Origin: Ochotona curzoniae
Lineage: Eukaryota; Chordata; Mammalia; Lagomorpha; Ochotonidae
Direction of reading: 5' to 3'
Assembly (NCBI RefSeq): GCF_017591425.1
Contig: NW_024465434.1
Coordinates: 248,001-312,000 of the forward strand
DNA: 64,000 nt
The position numbers and the translations under genes are program-made. Shown here piece after piece: positions 11,570 through 20,900 of this stretch (the first letter of the stretch is position 1; every line of letters begins with the position of its first letter). Below the pieces are notes generated by a model. That model searched no databases. It saw nothing but the letters and a program-made list of their open reading frames with translations, and had not been told where the DNA came from.

Positions 11570-11765
11570 TGCAGAGGCAGGCAGAGAGTCCATCAGCTGG
11601 TTTAGTTTCCCAAATTCCCATAATGACCGTGGCAGGGACAGACCACAGCCAGGAGAGAGGACCTTCACCTGGAACATTGATCCATCACTCCATCTTCCAC
11701 AGTGTGCCTTGGGAAGAAGCTGGGATCACTAACCAAGACAGAGGTTGACACCAGTATCCTGCCAT
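11570..11765 (-). repeat. Old C-type SINE fragment
   Basis: Diverged body with CCATCAGCTGGTTTAGTTTCCC. Absent from unit B. Confidence 0.45.
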
Positions 11766-11962
11766 GCCTTGTGGACATTCCAAATAACATTTTAATGCAG
11801 GGCAAATTCTCTATCCCATATTTAAATTTTTAAAAATCCTTTCTTGTATCCCAAATTTAAATTAAAAAAACACACACTTAGGTATTGTTCATGGACTTTT
11901 TGATGATCCATCTTATATTTCTGCATTCATATAGACAAAAAAATGTATTAAGATGCACATTT

Positions 11963-12290
11963 GTGCCCAGCATGTTCGCATAGAGGTTAAATTCCTAGCC
12001 TCGAACATGCCGTGATCCCATATGGGCACCAGTTCTAATCCTGATGTCTTCGATTCCCATCCTGCTCTCTGCTTGTGGCCTGGGAAAGCAGTTGAGAACG
12101 GCTGCAAGCATTGGGACCCTGCACTCATATACAAGACCAAGAGGAGGCTCCAGGCTTCAGATTGGTTCAGTTCCAGCTGGTGTGGGCCCTTGGGAAGTGA
12201 ACCTTAAGATGAAAAACCTTCCTCTCTGTCTCTCCTCTTCTGTATATCTACCTTTCCAAGAAAAATAAAGGACTTTTTTTTTTTAAAAAA
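11963..12290 (+). repeat. C-type SINE, donor of the right half of the unit B hybrid
   Basis: Contains AGTTGAGAACGGCT and CATATACAAGACCA, shared with the hybrid at 38,775-38,958. Confidence 0.85.
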
Positions 12291-12329
12291 AAGATACACA
12301 TTTAAATGTCAGGACTCTATAGGAGTAGA

Positions 12330-12530
12330 TAGCATCAGGAGTAGGTGCAGGTCATTGAACACATGCAGCCATGTGAAAAACTTGGAGGAAGCTCCAGGCT
12401 CCTGGCTTCCACCTGGTTCAGCTCTAGTGTTGTGACCACTGCTGTGTGAACCAGCAGACAGAAAGATCTCTCTCTCTCTCTCCCTATTTTCTATATAAAT
12501 CTGAATTTTTATTTATACGAAAAAGTTACA
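12330..12530 (+). repeat. SINE 3' part
   Basis: The unit B version (39,935-40,250) has a longer left part, so the unit A copy lost its 5' portion. A short CT-rich run lies at 12,467-12,483. Confidence 0.6.
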
Positions 12531-12556
12531 TTGATCTTTTAAAAAAGAAATCCTTT

Positions 12557-12832
12557 TGATAGCAGATTACAAAGAGAGGAGAGAGAGAGAATGATCTTTC
12601 ATCTGCTGGTTCACTCTGACCTGGCAGCAAGGACCAAACTCTGCCAGACTGAAGCCAGGAAACACAAGTTTGTCTGGCTCCCCCACGTGGGTGGCAGGGG
12701 TCCAAACTCCTACTTCATCCTTACTGCTTGCCATGCACGTGAGCAGGGAGCTGGACTGCAATGCGGGGAAGCGGGACTAGACACAGTGCCCATGTGGTTG
12801 CTTGACCTGTCATGGCACAAGGTTGGTCCCCA
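12557..12832 (-). repeat. C-type SINE (shared with unit B)
   Basis: GAGAGAGAGAATGATCTTTCATC at the left and GGCACAAGGTTGGTCCC at the right. It lies just beyond the 3' end of chimeric gene A. Confidence 0.7.
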
Positions 12833-12949
12833 TAAATTCCTACTGTCTGTGACTCCCTCTCCATCTACCATTCCACACCCACCCTCTAGCACGAATTAGC
12901 TCCTGGTGCGTCTACTGAGTGGACCATTGGCAGCCTCAATAAATAACCT

Positions 12950-13776
12950 CCAAACTGCTATAGAAAGTTTAAAATTTTTATTAGAACTTTGTGCACATAA
13001 ACTTCAATACAAATGGGAATTTCTTGAGTCTCTGGAAAGTGTGTCCCTCCTCCTGAGAGATCTTGTCCAACTGTTAGTATTATGGTGTACTCTTTGCCTG
13101 CATTTTCTTTAAGAAGTTCTGTAGACAGTCTTTGCTAAATTACAAACATTTCCCCTTAGTCAGTCACTAAGCAACATGGTGATGTCTCTGTTTCTTTGAA
13201 GGCAGAGAACTCTAAATGTGCTTTTACTCATCATCTTCGAAATCCTCTTCAAGTGCTCCTCTTACACTAAATTTTATGAGGGAACAATTATTTCCATATC
13301 TTCAACTTCACTATCACATTTAACTAGTATGTCTTCAATTGAAAAATTGTTTTAGTTGACCACTCCACTTTTTCTTTCTTTACTTGTTTCTTTTCTTAAA
13401 AACAAATTGCACATCATTTGTCATTTTCAATTTGCAAAACTCCCCAAATTGTGCTACATTGAAAATAATGTAACAAAGCTTGATAGATGTTCTGAGGGAA
13501 CAAATTTCAATGAGCAAAAAGCAGAGAGCCTTATATAAAACTCAGCTGCCACAAATGTAGACAATTCTATCAGGCTTGTTAAGTGACAAAACAATCACAT
13601 AAGTGCTGACAGTCTCCATCTGAAAACCTTTGTTCTCTGAGTTGCCTTTCAGGGTGCTTGGTTGTTTGGTGAGTGAAGGGGAGAGCAGTGCTGATGTTAA
13701 GCCGGGCTTCCCTACAGTGCTTTGGGAGCAGGTGTATTGTCAGCAGCACCCTGGGTGGCCATGGCCTCTGTGCCAT
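12950..13776 (-). other. 3' untranslated region of copy A, YBX1-like
   Basis: Downstream of the stop, the sequence still resembles the YBX1 mRNA tail. CCCGGCTTAACATC matches the sequence around the YBX1 stop codon, and the GATAGAATTGTCTACATT region (near 13,550) matches the middle of the YBX1 3'UTR. An AATAAA on the minus strand at 12,977-12,982 sits in YBX1-like context (TAATAAAA followed by TTTTAAACTT). The middle third (about 13,100-13,450) is not recognisable and may contain inserted sequence. This supports origin of the C-terminal part from a processed YBX1 mRNA. Confidence 0.55.
12977..12982 (-). terminator. Candidate polyadenylation signal of copy A (AATAAA)
   Basis: First canonical AATAAA after the YBX1-like 3'UTR, in sequence similar to the native YBX1 signal. 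The counterpart for copy B is at 40,702-40,707. The actual cleavage site is unknown. Confidence 0.45.
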
Positions 13777-16647
13777 TTAGTGTCCAAGGCTGTGTGGCCG
13801 GCTGCATGGGGAAGAGCTGAGAGGTGGCTGCTGGCCTTGGATGTTTTCACCCTGATCTTGGCTGTGCACTTGATGCTTTTCTGCAGCTGGGCCCTGGGTC
13901 GCTTTCATCCCTTCACCCAACAGTGGTTTGTTGGAATCCTGCTGGTAGGGTCTTGGTTGGTAGCAGGACAAGAGCCTTGGGCAGCGTTGGGGCCAGCAAG
14001 GTTGGGCCTGGTTGTCATACATGCTGCTGGGGTACTCAGTGTGGCTCTGCATGGTTTGGCGCTGAGGAGGCCTGCATCGTGGCAAGCAGCGGGAACGGCA
14101 CCACTGGGCCACGTATCTGCTGCCCCTCACTGCAGCTCCCCTGGGGCCAGTGACGTTGGCCGCCTGTACACCCTTCTGGCCCTCCTCCACATCAAACTCC
14201 ACGATTTCACCGTCTGCTAGGCTCGGCAGGTAATACCTGCCAGTGTAACTTTTAATAGCGGTGTGATGAACAAAGATGTCTTGTTGGATATCATGGCGCC
14301 TGATGAAGCCATATCTGGCCTTGACATTGAACCACACCACGGTTCCCAGAACCTTGGTGGCGAGCAGCTTCTTGTGCCCTGTGGTGGAGAGACTGGGCTC
14401 AGCAGGCAGCAGCTTGGGTTCCACCTTGGCCTCAGCCTGGCCACTCAGGCTGGCAGTGCAGGTGGCTAGAGTAGGCAATGGCATCTGTGCTTCCCCACAG
14501 GGTGACTCGATCACAGGGCCAGCAGCACTGGGGGTGCTGCTCAGGGCTCTCAGGGAGCTGCTGTCTGCTCCTGCTTCTGATTGAACGTCAGCCTGTCCAT
14601 CTTCCTCCTGCAGGGCTTCAGGCACGTGAGACTCTTGGGACTGTGCAAGATGCTGGTGGTCCCTCTGTGGCTCCTGGCTTAATTTGTCTTGTGAATGCTT
14701 CACTGCACTCTGCAGGGCCACTTCCTTCAGGTGATCTTGTTGCACGGCCAGCAGCATTTGCTCTCTCTCCTGGTTGAACTCTGGACTCTTCTTCAGCATG
14801 GACTCTGTGGCACTCAAGAGCTGCTGGCATGTGTCTTCTTTTTCTATCAGCAGCTGTGCCCCAGAGGGGACTTCCTCCCTTAGTTCACAGGCAGCCACCT
14901 CCTTCTCTGGGAAGGACTTGGGCATCATCATGTTGGAGTCTTCGAATGCGTTCTTCTCTTCTTGAGCTCTTTCAAGGCTTTTCTGCTGTTCTTGTTGCAG
15001 TCTGGCTATATCCATCTGCAGTGTGGACACTGCTTCTTCTAATTTTCTCACGGATTGCTTTAAAAGGCTGTTCTCCTCCTCTTTCTTGAGAAGGGTGTCT
15101 TCCAGTGTGTGGACCTGGTGAGTTTTGGCTTTCACAACCAGCCCTTTTGCTTTCACAACTTTCTCTAGTGCATGTTGCTGCTTCTTCAGTTTTCTGAGTT
15201 CTGCAGACTTTTGGTCCTCCTCTGTCTCCAGGGGGATGTTCTCAGTGGCGGAGTGACAGAGTTTCCTCATGATTTTCTTCCAAGTGTTATTCTCTTTCTC
15301 TTTCTCTGCAAGCTGCTTGTTCAGAGAACATAGTTGCCTATTTTTGGCATTGATGAAAATGTCTTTACCTTTTATTAATTTTTGCCGATGTGCCTGGTCC
15401 TTCTTCAGTTGTCTGATTTGTGAAGACAAAGACATCTGCTGGTTTTGTGCCTCCAGTGTGGTGGTGTCAGGCTTTGAAGAAGGCATTCTGGTTATTTCTT
15501 CCTTGAGGAGCCTGAGTGTGCTTTCCTTGGTTACTAGAGATGGTTCCAGTGTTTCCGTGGCTTCTTCAAGGCCTTGGGCAGGCTCCCCCAAGGGAACAGA
15601 CTTTGTCAGCTCTGCTGACTCTTTTGTGAATCCTCCCTGATTGGAGGCCTCTAGGAAATCTTTCAGGTGTTCTGGAAGATCTTCCTTGGTTGAGAATTGT
15701 CCAAGATTTTCAATGACTTGGGCAAACTCCTGTTTGAACATTGTGGATGTGATGTCAGTCTCTTGGACATTTTGTGCCAAGTCGATGTCTTCTGACTCTA
15801 GGCCAACGTGGTTTCCTTCCATGTTGGGCTGTGTACCAATCTTTCTAAACACATGTTCAAGACACACTGACTCTCGAAGCCTCTTTATGGTTTGCTTCAA
15901 CGTCTTGTTCTGCTGCTGGATCTCTGTCAGATGACTCTGCAGGGAACGTACCTGATGAATTTTCACTGTGAGAAAGAGCTCTTTGCCTTCCATGAGCTTC
16001 TCTAGACGATCTTCCTTCTTCTTTATTTGCTTGAGTTCTAGGAACATGTCTTGATATTTTCTCTCCACTTTGGTTTTCTGCATCATAGCATGAGATAGTG
16101 TCTCGATTCTGGCCTGGAGGAGCCGGATGGTTTCTTCTTTTGTCGCCAGTGATGATTTGAGCACTTGATTCTCTTGTCGGAGACGCTGAAGTGTCTCTCT
16201 CCAGGACTCAGGTTTTCTTTGATCAAGAAAGGCAAGATTGCGAGAGGCCTCCAACACTCCCTTGAGCTCTCTGAGTAGATCTCCTTTGTTGGAAATCTCC
16301 CCAGTGGTTTCCAGGATGTGGTCAGCTCCCTTTACATACCTTCCAGCTTTGGCTTTGTTGTCTCCATCAGCCAAGTCTGTGTTGAGCAATCCAGATTCAT
16401 TCCTGATTTCATCCAGTGTTTTTGGTACCGTAGGTTGAATGGCAGTGTGCTGGTTGTTGTGCCGCTCCCATGCCTGACACCATGCTTCCAGGTCTCTGGT
16501 GAGACTGGTCAGCAGGTCACCTTGACCTCTTTGAATGTTGTTCTTCGGTACGCCTTCTGGTATATATTTGTAATAGCCACCAATGTCCTTTGCCAGTCCT
16601 AGGTAATGGCCTAGCCTAGAGCCTAGGCCAGGAATCCCCGAGGACAT
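13777..16647 (-). CDS. Chimeric TRIP11-like coiled-coil / YBX1-like cold-shock-domain protein, copy A
   Basis: Single uninterrupted 956-codon frame with no introns. Residues 1-25 (MSSGIPGLGSRLGHYLGLAK) resemble the start of the golgin TRIP11/GMAP-210, which in that family is a Gly/Ser-rich amphipathic lipid-packing sensor. Residues about 108-690 are coiled coil matching the late part of TRIP11. One TRIP11 segment is present three times: compare LEKLMEGKELFL (215-226), QKLIKGKDIFI (422-432) and LEKVVKAKGLVV (494-505). Residues 607-640 (QQLLSATESMLKK ... QEREQMLLA) match TRIP11 closely. Residues about 760-836 are a cold-shock domain with WFNV (772-775), RYGFI (778-782) and IFVHH (791-795), so the aromatic RNA-binding residues W772, F781, F792 and H794 are kept. 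The tail keeps the YBX1 motif QGQQPP (937-942). The TRIP11 C-terminal ARF-binding region is absent. The start is favoured because it matches the TRIP11 start, has G at -3 and lies 96 bp after a TATA box. Function is unknown; a membrane-tethered nucleic-acid-binding protein is inference. The family assignment is strong, expression is unproven. Confidence 0.82.
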   Translation of the reverse strand: MSSGIPGLGSRLGHYLGLAKDIGGYYKYIPEGVPKNNIQRGQGDLLTSLTRDLEAWCQAWERHNNQHTAIQPTVPKTLDEIRNESGLLNTDLADGDNKAKAGRYVKGADHILETTGEISNKGDLLRELKGVLEASRNLAFLDQRKPESWRETLQRLRQENQVLKSSLATKEETIRLLQARIETLSHAMMQKTKVERKYQDMFLELKQIKKKEDRLEKLMEGKELFLTVKIHQVRSLQSHLTEIQQQNKTLKQTIKRLRESVCLEHVFRKIGTQPNMEGNHVGLESEDIDLAQNVQETDITSTMFKQEFAQVIENLGQFSTKEDLPEHLKDFLEASNQGGFTKESAELTKSVPLGEPAQGLEEATETLEPSLVTKESTLRLLKEEITRMPSSKPDTTTLEAQNQQMSLSSQIRQLKKDQAHRQKLIKGKDIFINAKNRQLCSLNKQLAEKEKENNTWKKIMRKLCHSATENIPLETEEDQKSAELRKLKKQQHALEKVVKAKGLVVKAKTHQVHTLEDTLLKKEEENSLLKQSVRKLEEAVSTLQMDIARLQQEQQKSLERAQEEKNAFEDSNMMMPKSFPEKEVAACELREEVPSGAQLLIEKEDTCQQLLSATESMLKKSPEFNQEREQMLLAVQQDHLKEVALQSAVKHSQDKLSQEPQRDHQHLAQSQESHVPEALQEEDGQADVQSEAGADSSSLRALSSTPSAAGPVIESPCGEAQMPLPTLATCTASLSGQAEAKVEPKLLPAEPSLSTTGHKKLLATKVLGTVVWFNVKARYGFIRRHDIQQDIFVHHTAIKSYTGRYYLPSLADGEIVEFDVEEGQKGVQAANVTGPRGAAVRGSRYVAQWCRSRCLPRCRPPQRQTMQSHTEYPSSMYDNQAQPCWPQRCPRLLSCYQPRPYQQDSNKPLLGEGMKATQGPAAEKHQVHSQDQGENIQGQQPPLSSSPCSRPHSLGH
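14140..14370 (-). other. Cold-shock domain of copy A
   Basis: Codons about 760-836. In Y-box proteins this five-strand OB fold binds single-stranded RNA or DNA through aromatic residues of two RNP motifs. Here the RNP1-like RYGFI and RNP2-like IFVHH are present. The lysine that precedes WFNV in YBX1 is valine (V771), and the YBX1 pair Asn-Gly before YGF is Ala-Arg. The end of the domain (VEFDVEEGQKG ... ANVTGP) is well kept. Confidence 0.85.
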
Positions 16648-16715
16648 GGCTGTGGGTCACTTAACTGCGCTGGAGTGCTCAGAGAGCATCCAGTTCAGCC
16701 GGACAGTCCCACAAA
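16648..16715 (-). promoter_or_regulatory. 5' leader of copy A
   Basis: Predicted untranslated leader between the expected transcription start, about 30 bp after the TATA box, and the ATG. It contains no upstream ATG in a good context, apart from an ATG in the segment TGGATGCTCTCTG. In copy C the corresponding ATG is in frame with the main ATG. The start site is inferred from TATA spacing only. Confidence 0.5.
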
Positions 16716-16742
16716 GTGTCGCCAGAGCAAGGCATGCTGGGA

Positions 16743-16751
16743 CTTATATAG
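16743..16751 (-). promoter_or_regulatory. TATA box of copy A (CTATATAAG)
   Basis: Reverse-complement reading gives CTATATAAG, 96 bp before the ATG. The same motif sits at the same distance before copy B (44,451-44,459) and copy C (51,884-51,892). About 110 bp from TATA to ATG are roughly 87% identical between A and C by eye. Confidence 0.75.
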
Positions 16752-16775
16752 GCAGCTAACAATGGCCGTTGGTTA

Positions 16776-16789
16776 GCAACAGCTGTTGC
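16776..16789. promoter_or_regulatory. 14-bp perfect palindrome with central E-box, promoter of copy A
   Basis: GCAACAGCTGTTGC lies about 25 bp upstream of the TATA box. It contains the E-box CAGCTG flanked by GCAAC/GTTGC half-sites. The palindrome is repeated in copy B (44,484-44,497). In copy C only one half (GTTGCTAACCAAC) survives. A transcription-factor site is plausible but not shown. Confidence 0.45.
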
Positions 16790-16799
16790 CTAGAGATTC

Positions 16800-17620
16800 T
16801 GGAAGTCAGGCACGGCCCTCTGATGCCCACTAGCCCCTTGACCCTCTAGGCTTCTCTTCCCCATTGCCACACTGACTCCCAGCATGACCTGAACATTTCC
16901 CCAATACAGTGTCCTTCCCCTGCAATGTATGAACAAGTATCAGTATGAAAAACACAGGGACGGCCATTCTTGATCCACACCCACGACGTCTCTATTTTGG
17001 TGAAACCAGTGAGAGGTCTGAGTCCTGGATCCCTTCCAGAGTCCGTCGTCCCATTCATGTGTGCTCTGAGAGGTGTCCAGTGAAGGCTCAACTGTCTGGA
17101 CTTCTCCTCACTTGTGTGTGGGCAGGTTGGAGTTCTGACTCTTGGCCTCTGCCTGTTTCCACTCAGTGGTTTTAGTGGAGAGTGAGCCCTTAGCAGATGC
17201 CAGCTCGTGTTCTCTTTGCTAATGCTTTCGTATAGTTAAAAGTAGTAAACAAAATGAAAAAGAATGAAATCATGTATTTCTGCAGAATCTTTTCATACTA
17301 AAAGTGATTGCATCCCAGGTTATAAATTTGTTGTCAACTCATAGATGCTCACATTGCCTAGGCTGAGATAATTCAACACAGTGCAAAATGTTGTGCTTCA
17401 TTTCTAGTCCACGGACCTCAAAGTATTACTTGTAGAAGTATTTAGACTAAAAAGATTCATGTAATATTTGGGTTTTTGTTAGCTATTTTATCCCAATCCT
17501 TTGATTTTACAAATTTACTAATGTGTTTGAAAGAGTTACTGAGACAAAGAGAGACAAAGAGGAAAATGAACTTTCTGTGGTAATTTATTTACTTTTAAAG
17601 ATCTCAGTCTTTTTTCTTTT
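16800..17620. other. Region upstream of chimeric gene A
   Basis: The first 100 bp or so continue promoter homology with copies B and, weakly, C. Beyond that nothing is recognised. Confidence 0.4.
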
Positions 17621-17624
17621 TTAA

Positions 17625-17770
17625 GAATTCTTTATTTTGATTGATCAGTCATATTTTTACAGAGGAGAGACAGAGAAAAAGAGCTTCCATCTGCTGGTTC
17701 ACTCCCCAAGTGTCTGCATCGCAAGCAGCTGAGCCCATCAAGAGACTGAGCTAGTAAGTTCTTGGTTTCC
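17625..17770 (-). repeat. Partial C-type SINE (shared with unit B, 45,335)
   Basis: TCTTTATTTTGATTGATCAG, then CTTCCATCTGCTGGTTCACTC. The SINE right half is missing. Confidence 0.6.
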
Positions 17771-17829
17771 TTTAAAAACAATTTGTTTCCAATAAAAACA
17801 AATAAATCTTTAATAATAGAAAACTAAAT

Positions 17830-18341
17830 TTCAAAAATGGAATGGAGAAAGGAAGCATTTGACCTTTCAACATATTTTACTATCCTAAAAATAGCTTCAT
17901 TGATTGATTGACTCATCTTAACATTCATTTATTCACTTAATATGAAATGATTGCGTGTTCCAGGGGCTGTCATTTCCTTGGGATACCTGTCACTCTCACT
18001 CAGTGGGATGAATTTCCCAGCTACTGTACCTCCCCCTAAGTCTGTTATGCTTTGATTGGGACCAAAGTTGTTGTTATCAGAGGAATTTTCTGAGATTGTA
18101 ATGTAGACAGCCTACAATGTGCTTAGTACTAGATACAAAGCAGCTGCACAACGGTAAGACAGAACCATGCATTGTTGGTGTTATTTGAATTCCTAGTGTT
18201 ATTATAAAGGGCCAGCTTTGGGATTTATAGTCTTTAGGTTTGATAATCACCATTTTTGTTTACTCAAGTTTCTGTTTTACATTTCTGTCATTCACACAGA
18301 AAAGACATGGAAGGAACACTAACATATTCCATCATTGGTCT
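17830..18341. other. Right end of unit A, no recognised feature
   Basis: Shared with unit B up to the breakpoint. Contains no open frame of note. Confidence 0.4.
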
Positions 18342-18543
18342 GACTTCTAGGTGTATCGTGATCCTTTTATATTTCAAAAACACGTAGTAGAGAACTCCTA
18401 AAATACAATTGGGCCTATTTTATTCTCCATTACACAGAGATGAAATTAAGAATACAAAATATAGTAAGTGGGGTTAATACCAGTGGATTTCGAATATCAT
18501 AAGGATATCAAGGCAAAGGTGGCTAAATACAGAAACTACAAAA

Positions 18544-18875
18544 CTGGGTCTAGCGTGTTAGCCTGTTGGTTGAGGTCCTCACCTTGCAAGTTCCAGGATC
18601 CTATATGGGCGCCTATTAGTGTCCCGGCAGCGCCACCTCCCATCCAGCATCCTGCTTATGGCCTGGGAAAGCCATAGATCACTATCCAAGGCCTTGGAAC
18701 CCTATACCTGCACGGGAGACCTGGAAGAAGTTCCTGACTCCTGTCTCCTGGCTTCAGATCGGCTCAGCTCCAGCTAATGCAGCTGTTTGGGGGAGTGAAT
18801 CAACAGATTGAAGATCTTCCACTCTGTCTCACCTCCTCTCTGTGTTTCCAGTAAAAATAAATAAATCTTGAAACA
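18544..18875 (+). repeat. C-type SINE
   Basis: Near full length, ending CCAGTAAAAATAAATAAATCTTG. Lies outside the duplication. Confidence 0.85.
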
Positions 18876-19235
18876 CAAACAAATACAAAACTACCTTTCA
18901 GCCCTCACGTGCTGTGTTACCACCTTATTCCTTGTCAGTTTCATAGGCCTGAAACCTGCTAGTCTAAAAGCCCCAGTCAGCCCTGCTCTCGCTCTAAAAT
19001 CTTGGTCCCAAATGAGCTTCACCTTTTGTTTCAAAGCCACACATAAACTTATTTCACCTCTTTTGTACCCTTTGTATCTTCTTTTTGCCTTTCTTTTGAT
19101 GAAATATTTCACATTCATGATTAACTTACAAGCTTATGTGAATTTCATTTAAGGTTTGTTCATTTAAAAACACACAAAGAACATCCCTAAATTTACCTGT
19201 AAGTTATTTACTTTCTATTTTTTAAACATTTATTT
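18876..19235. other. No recognised feature
   Basis: A 94-codon plus-strand open frame and an opposing 75-codon frame overlap here. Neither shows a recognisable domain. Confidence 0.35.
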
Positions 19236-20126
19236 TATTTTTAATTATTATTATTATCATTATTATTATTATCATTTTATGACATAGTTGCATAGGCCAA
19301 GGGCTTTCCCTTGCCCCCTTCCACAACTTCCCTCCCCCACCACCAAGTTCCCCTATATTATTACTATAGTATAATATACTATAATTCTTCATAAACAGTC
19401 ACATGTCGATCATTGCAGCATGGATGATGGCAACGACACCAGCATTCTATTGTCAATATATAGTTAACAGTTTCATTGGGATTCCATCTTTGACCTGGAA
19501 CTAGAGACGCGTATTGCATTGTACCCAAACATCTGGACATGATTGTCTCCACTACACAGTTGCTATACACCCCGTTAAATAAAAAGCAATAATACAAAAT
19601 CTACAACAGGAAGAAAAATAGAAACTTAAAATTACATGCAATTAAATAATATGCTATTGGATATGATGGTCTGCATTACACAGTTCCTGTACAGCCCCTT
19701 AAATGAAAAGCAACAATAAAAATTAACAAGAAGAGAGAAATTAACAACACCATGAAGTTAAATAAAATGCTACTGAATGACTGATGTGTCACTGAAGAAA
19801 TGAAAATCAGGAACATTCTTGAAGAAAATGTTGCCACTGTATGATCCACGAGTTAATAAAGAATTCAATGAGAAAGAAAGTGTTTTGAAGAGATGAAGCT
19901 AACTGACAGAAACAAAATCCATGAGCTATAGTTTCCGCTGATCTTTGTTGGTGAGATATGTCTCCAGAAGGCAACAAAGAGAAGGGTTTTGTTTTTAATC
20001 CAGTCTACTAATCTACAACATTTGGTTGATGGGTTTAAGCCATTTACATTCAGGGTTCATATGAATGGGTGGTAATTTGGTCCTGTCATTTTAGTAATGA
20101 TTGTTCATTGTTTTTGTCTTCTGTTG

Positions 20127-20363
20127 TTATTTTACTGGGATATTTTTCATATTTGCCTTTTGTTTTGGTGGGCACTTCCTTTTCTCTGTCAATAGAATAT
20201 CTTTAGGTATCTTTTGTAGGGCAGGTTTGGAGGAGGTGTATCCTTTGAGCTTTCCTTTACTGTGAAAGAATTTTATTTTATTTTCAAAGACAAGGGAAAA
20301 CTTTTCTGGGTATGTTATTTTGGGCCAACAGTATTTTTGTTTTTTGAATCTGGAATATGTCAC
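20127..20363 (-). pseudogene. L1 ORF1 C-terminal domain, fossil
   Basis: Encodes KITYPEKFSLVFENKIKFF and KPALQKIPKDIL, which match the C-terminal nucleic-acid-binding domain of L1 ORF1p in spacing and residues. Upstream ORF1 sequence (20,400-21,200) is frameshifted. Confidence 0.8.
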
Positions 20364-20900
20364 TCCATTCTATTCTGGCCTGTAGAGTTTCCTGTGAGAG
20401 GTCTCCTGTAAATCTAATTGGCATTCCTTTATATGTCAATTCATTGTTTTCACATGCACATTTAAGGATCTTTTCCTTATGTTCAATTGAAGAGAGCTTT
20501 GATGATCATGTGTCGTGGTGAATATTGCTTTTGGTTAAACCTGTTGGGAGTTTTGTGCCCCTCTTGGATGTTGTTTCCCAATTCTTTCTCCAGGTCAGGG
20601 AAATGTTTCCTTATTATTTCATGAATACACCTTTAATCCCAGCTTCTCATTTTGCACCTTCTGGAACTCCCATAGCTCTTATATTTGGCCTTTTAACAGT
20701 GTCCTTTAATTCTTGAAAATTTTTTTTTTTAGCTTGACCCAGCTCTATTTCCAGCTTTTTTTGTTTGTTTCCCCTTGGTGACGGGAAACATCTTCCAATT
20801 CGGAGATTCTTTCTACTGCCTCCTTCATTCTATTTTGGAGACGCTCCACTGTACTTTTTAATTTGCTCCACTGTGTTCTTCACTTCAGATATATCAGCTT

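Larger units (their letters stand above)
12328..18341 (+). repeat. Segmental duplication unit A, second block, with chimeric gene A
   Basis: Matches 40,048-46,044. Coding divergence is about 1.4% by eye. Homology stops abruptly after CATCATTGGTCT at 18,341, versus 46,044 in unit B, where repeat-derived sequence follows. Confidence 0.9.

Noticed and set aside
13630..16602. Plus-strand open frames of 196, 123, 102 and 97 codons opposite chimeric gene A, repeated opposite gene B
   Set aside because: They are antisense shadows. Their conservation follows from the duplication and the coding constraint of the minus strand, and their translations show no domain.
13777..16647. Kinectin or ribosome-binding protein 1 as source of the coiled coil
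   Set aside because: Both share KGKE-type coiled-coil phrases, but TRIP11 matches at the N-terminus and over several long ordered blocks. TRIP11 is clearly the better fit.
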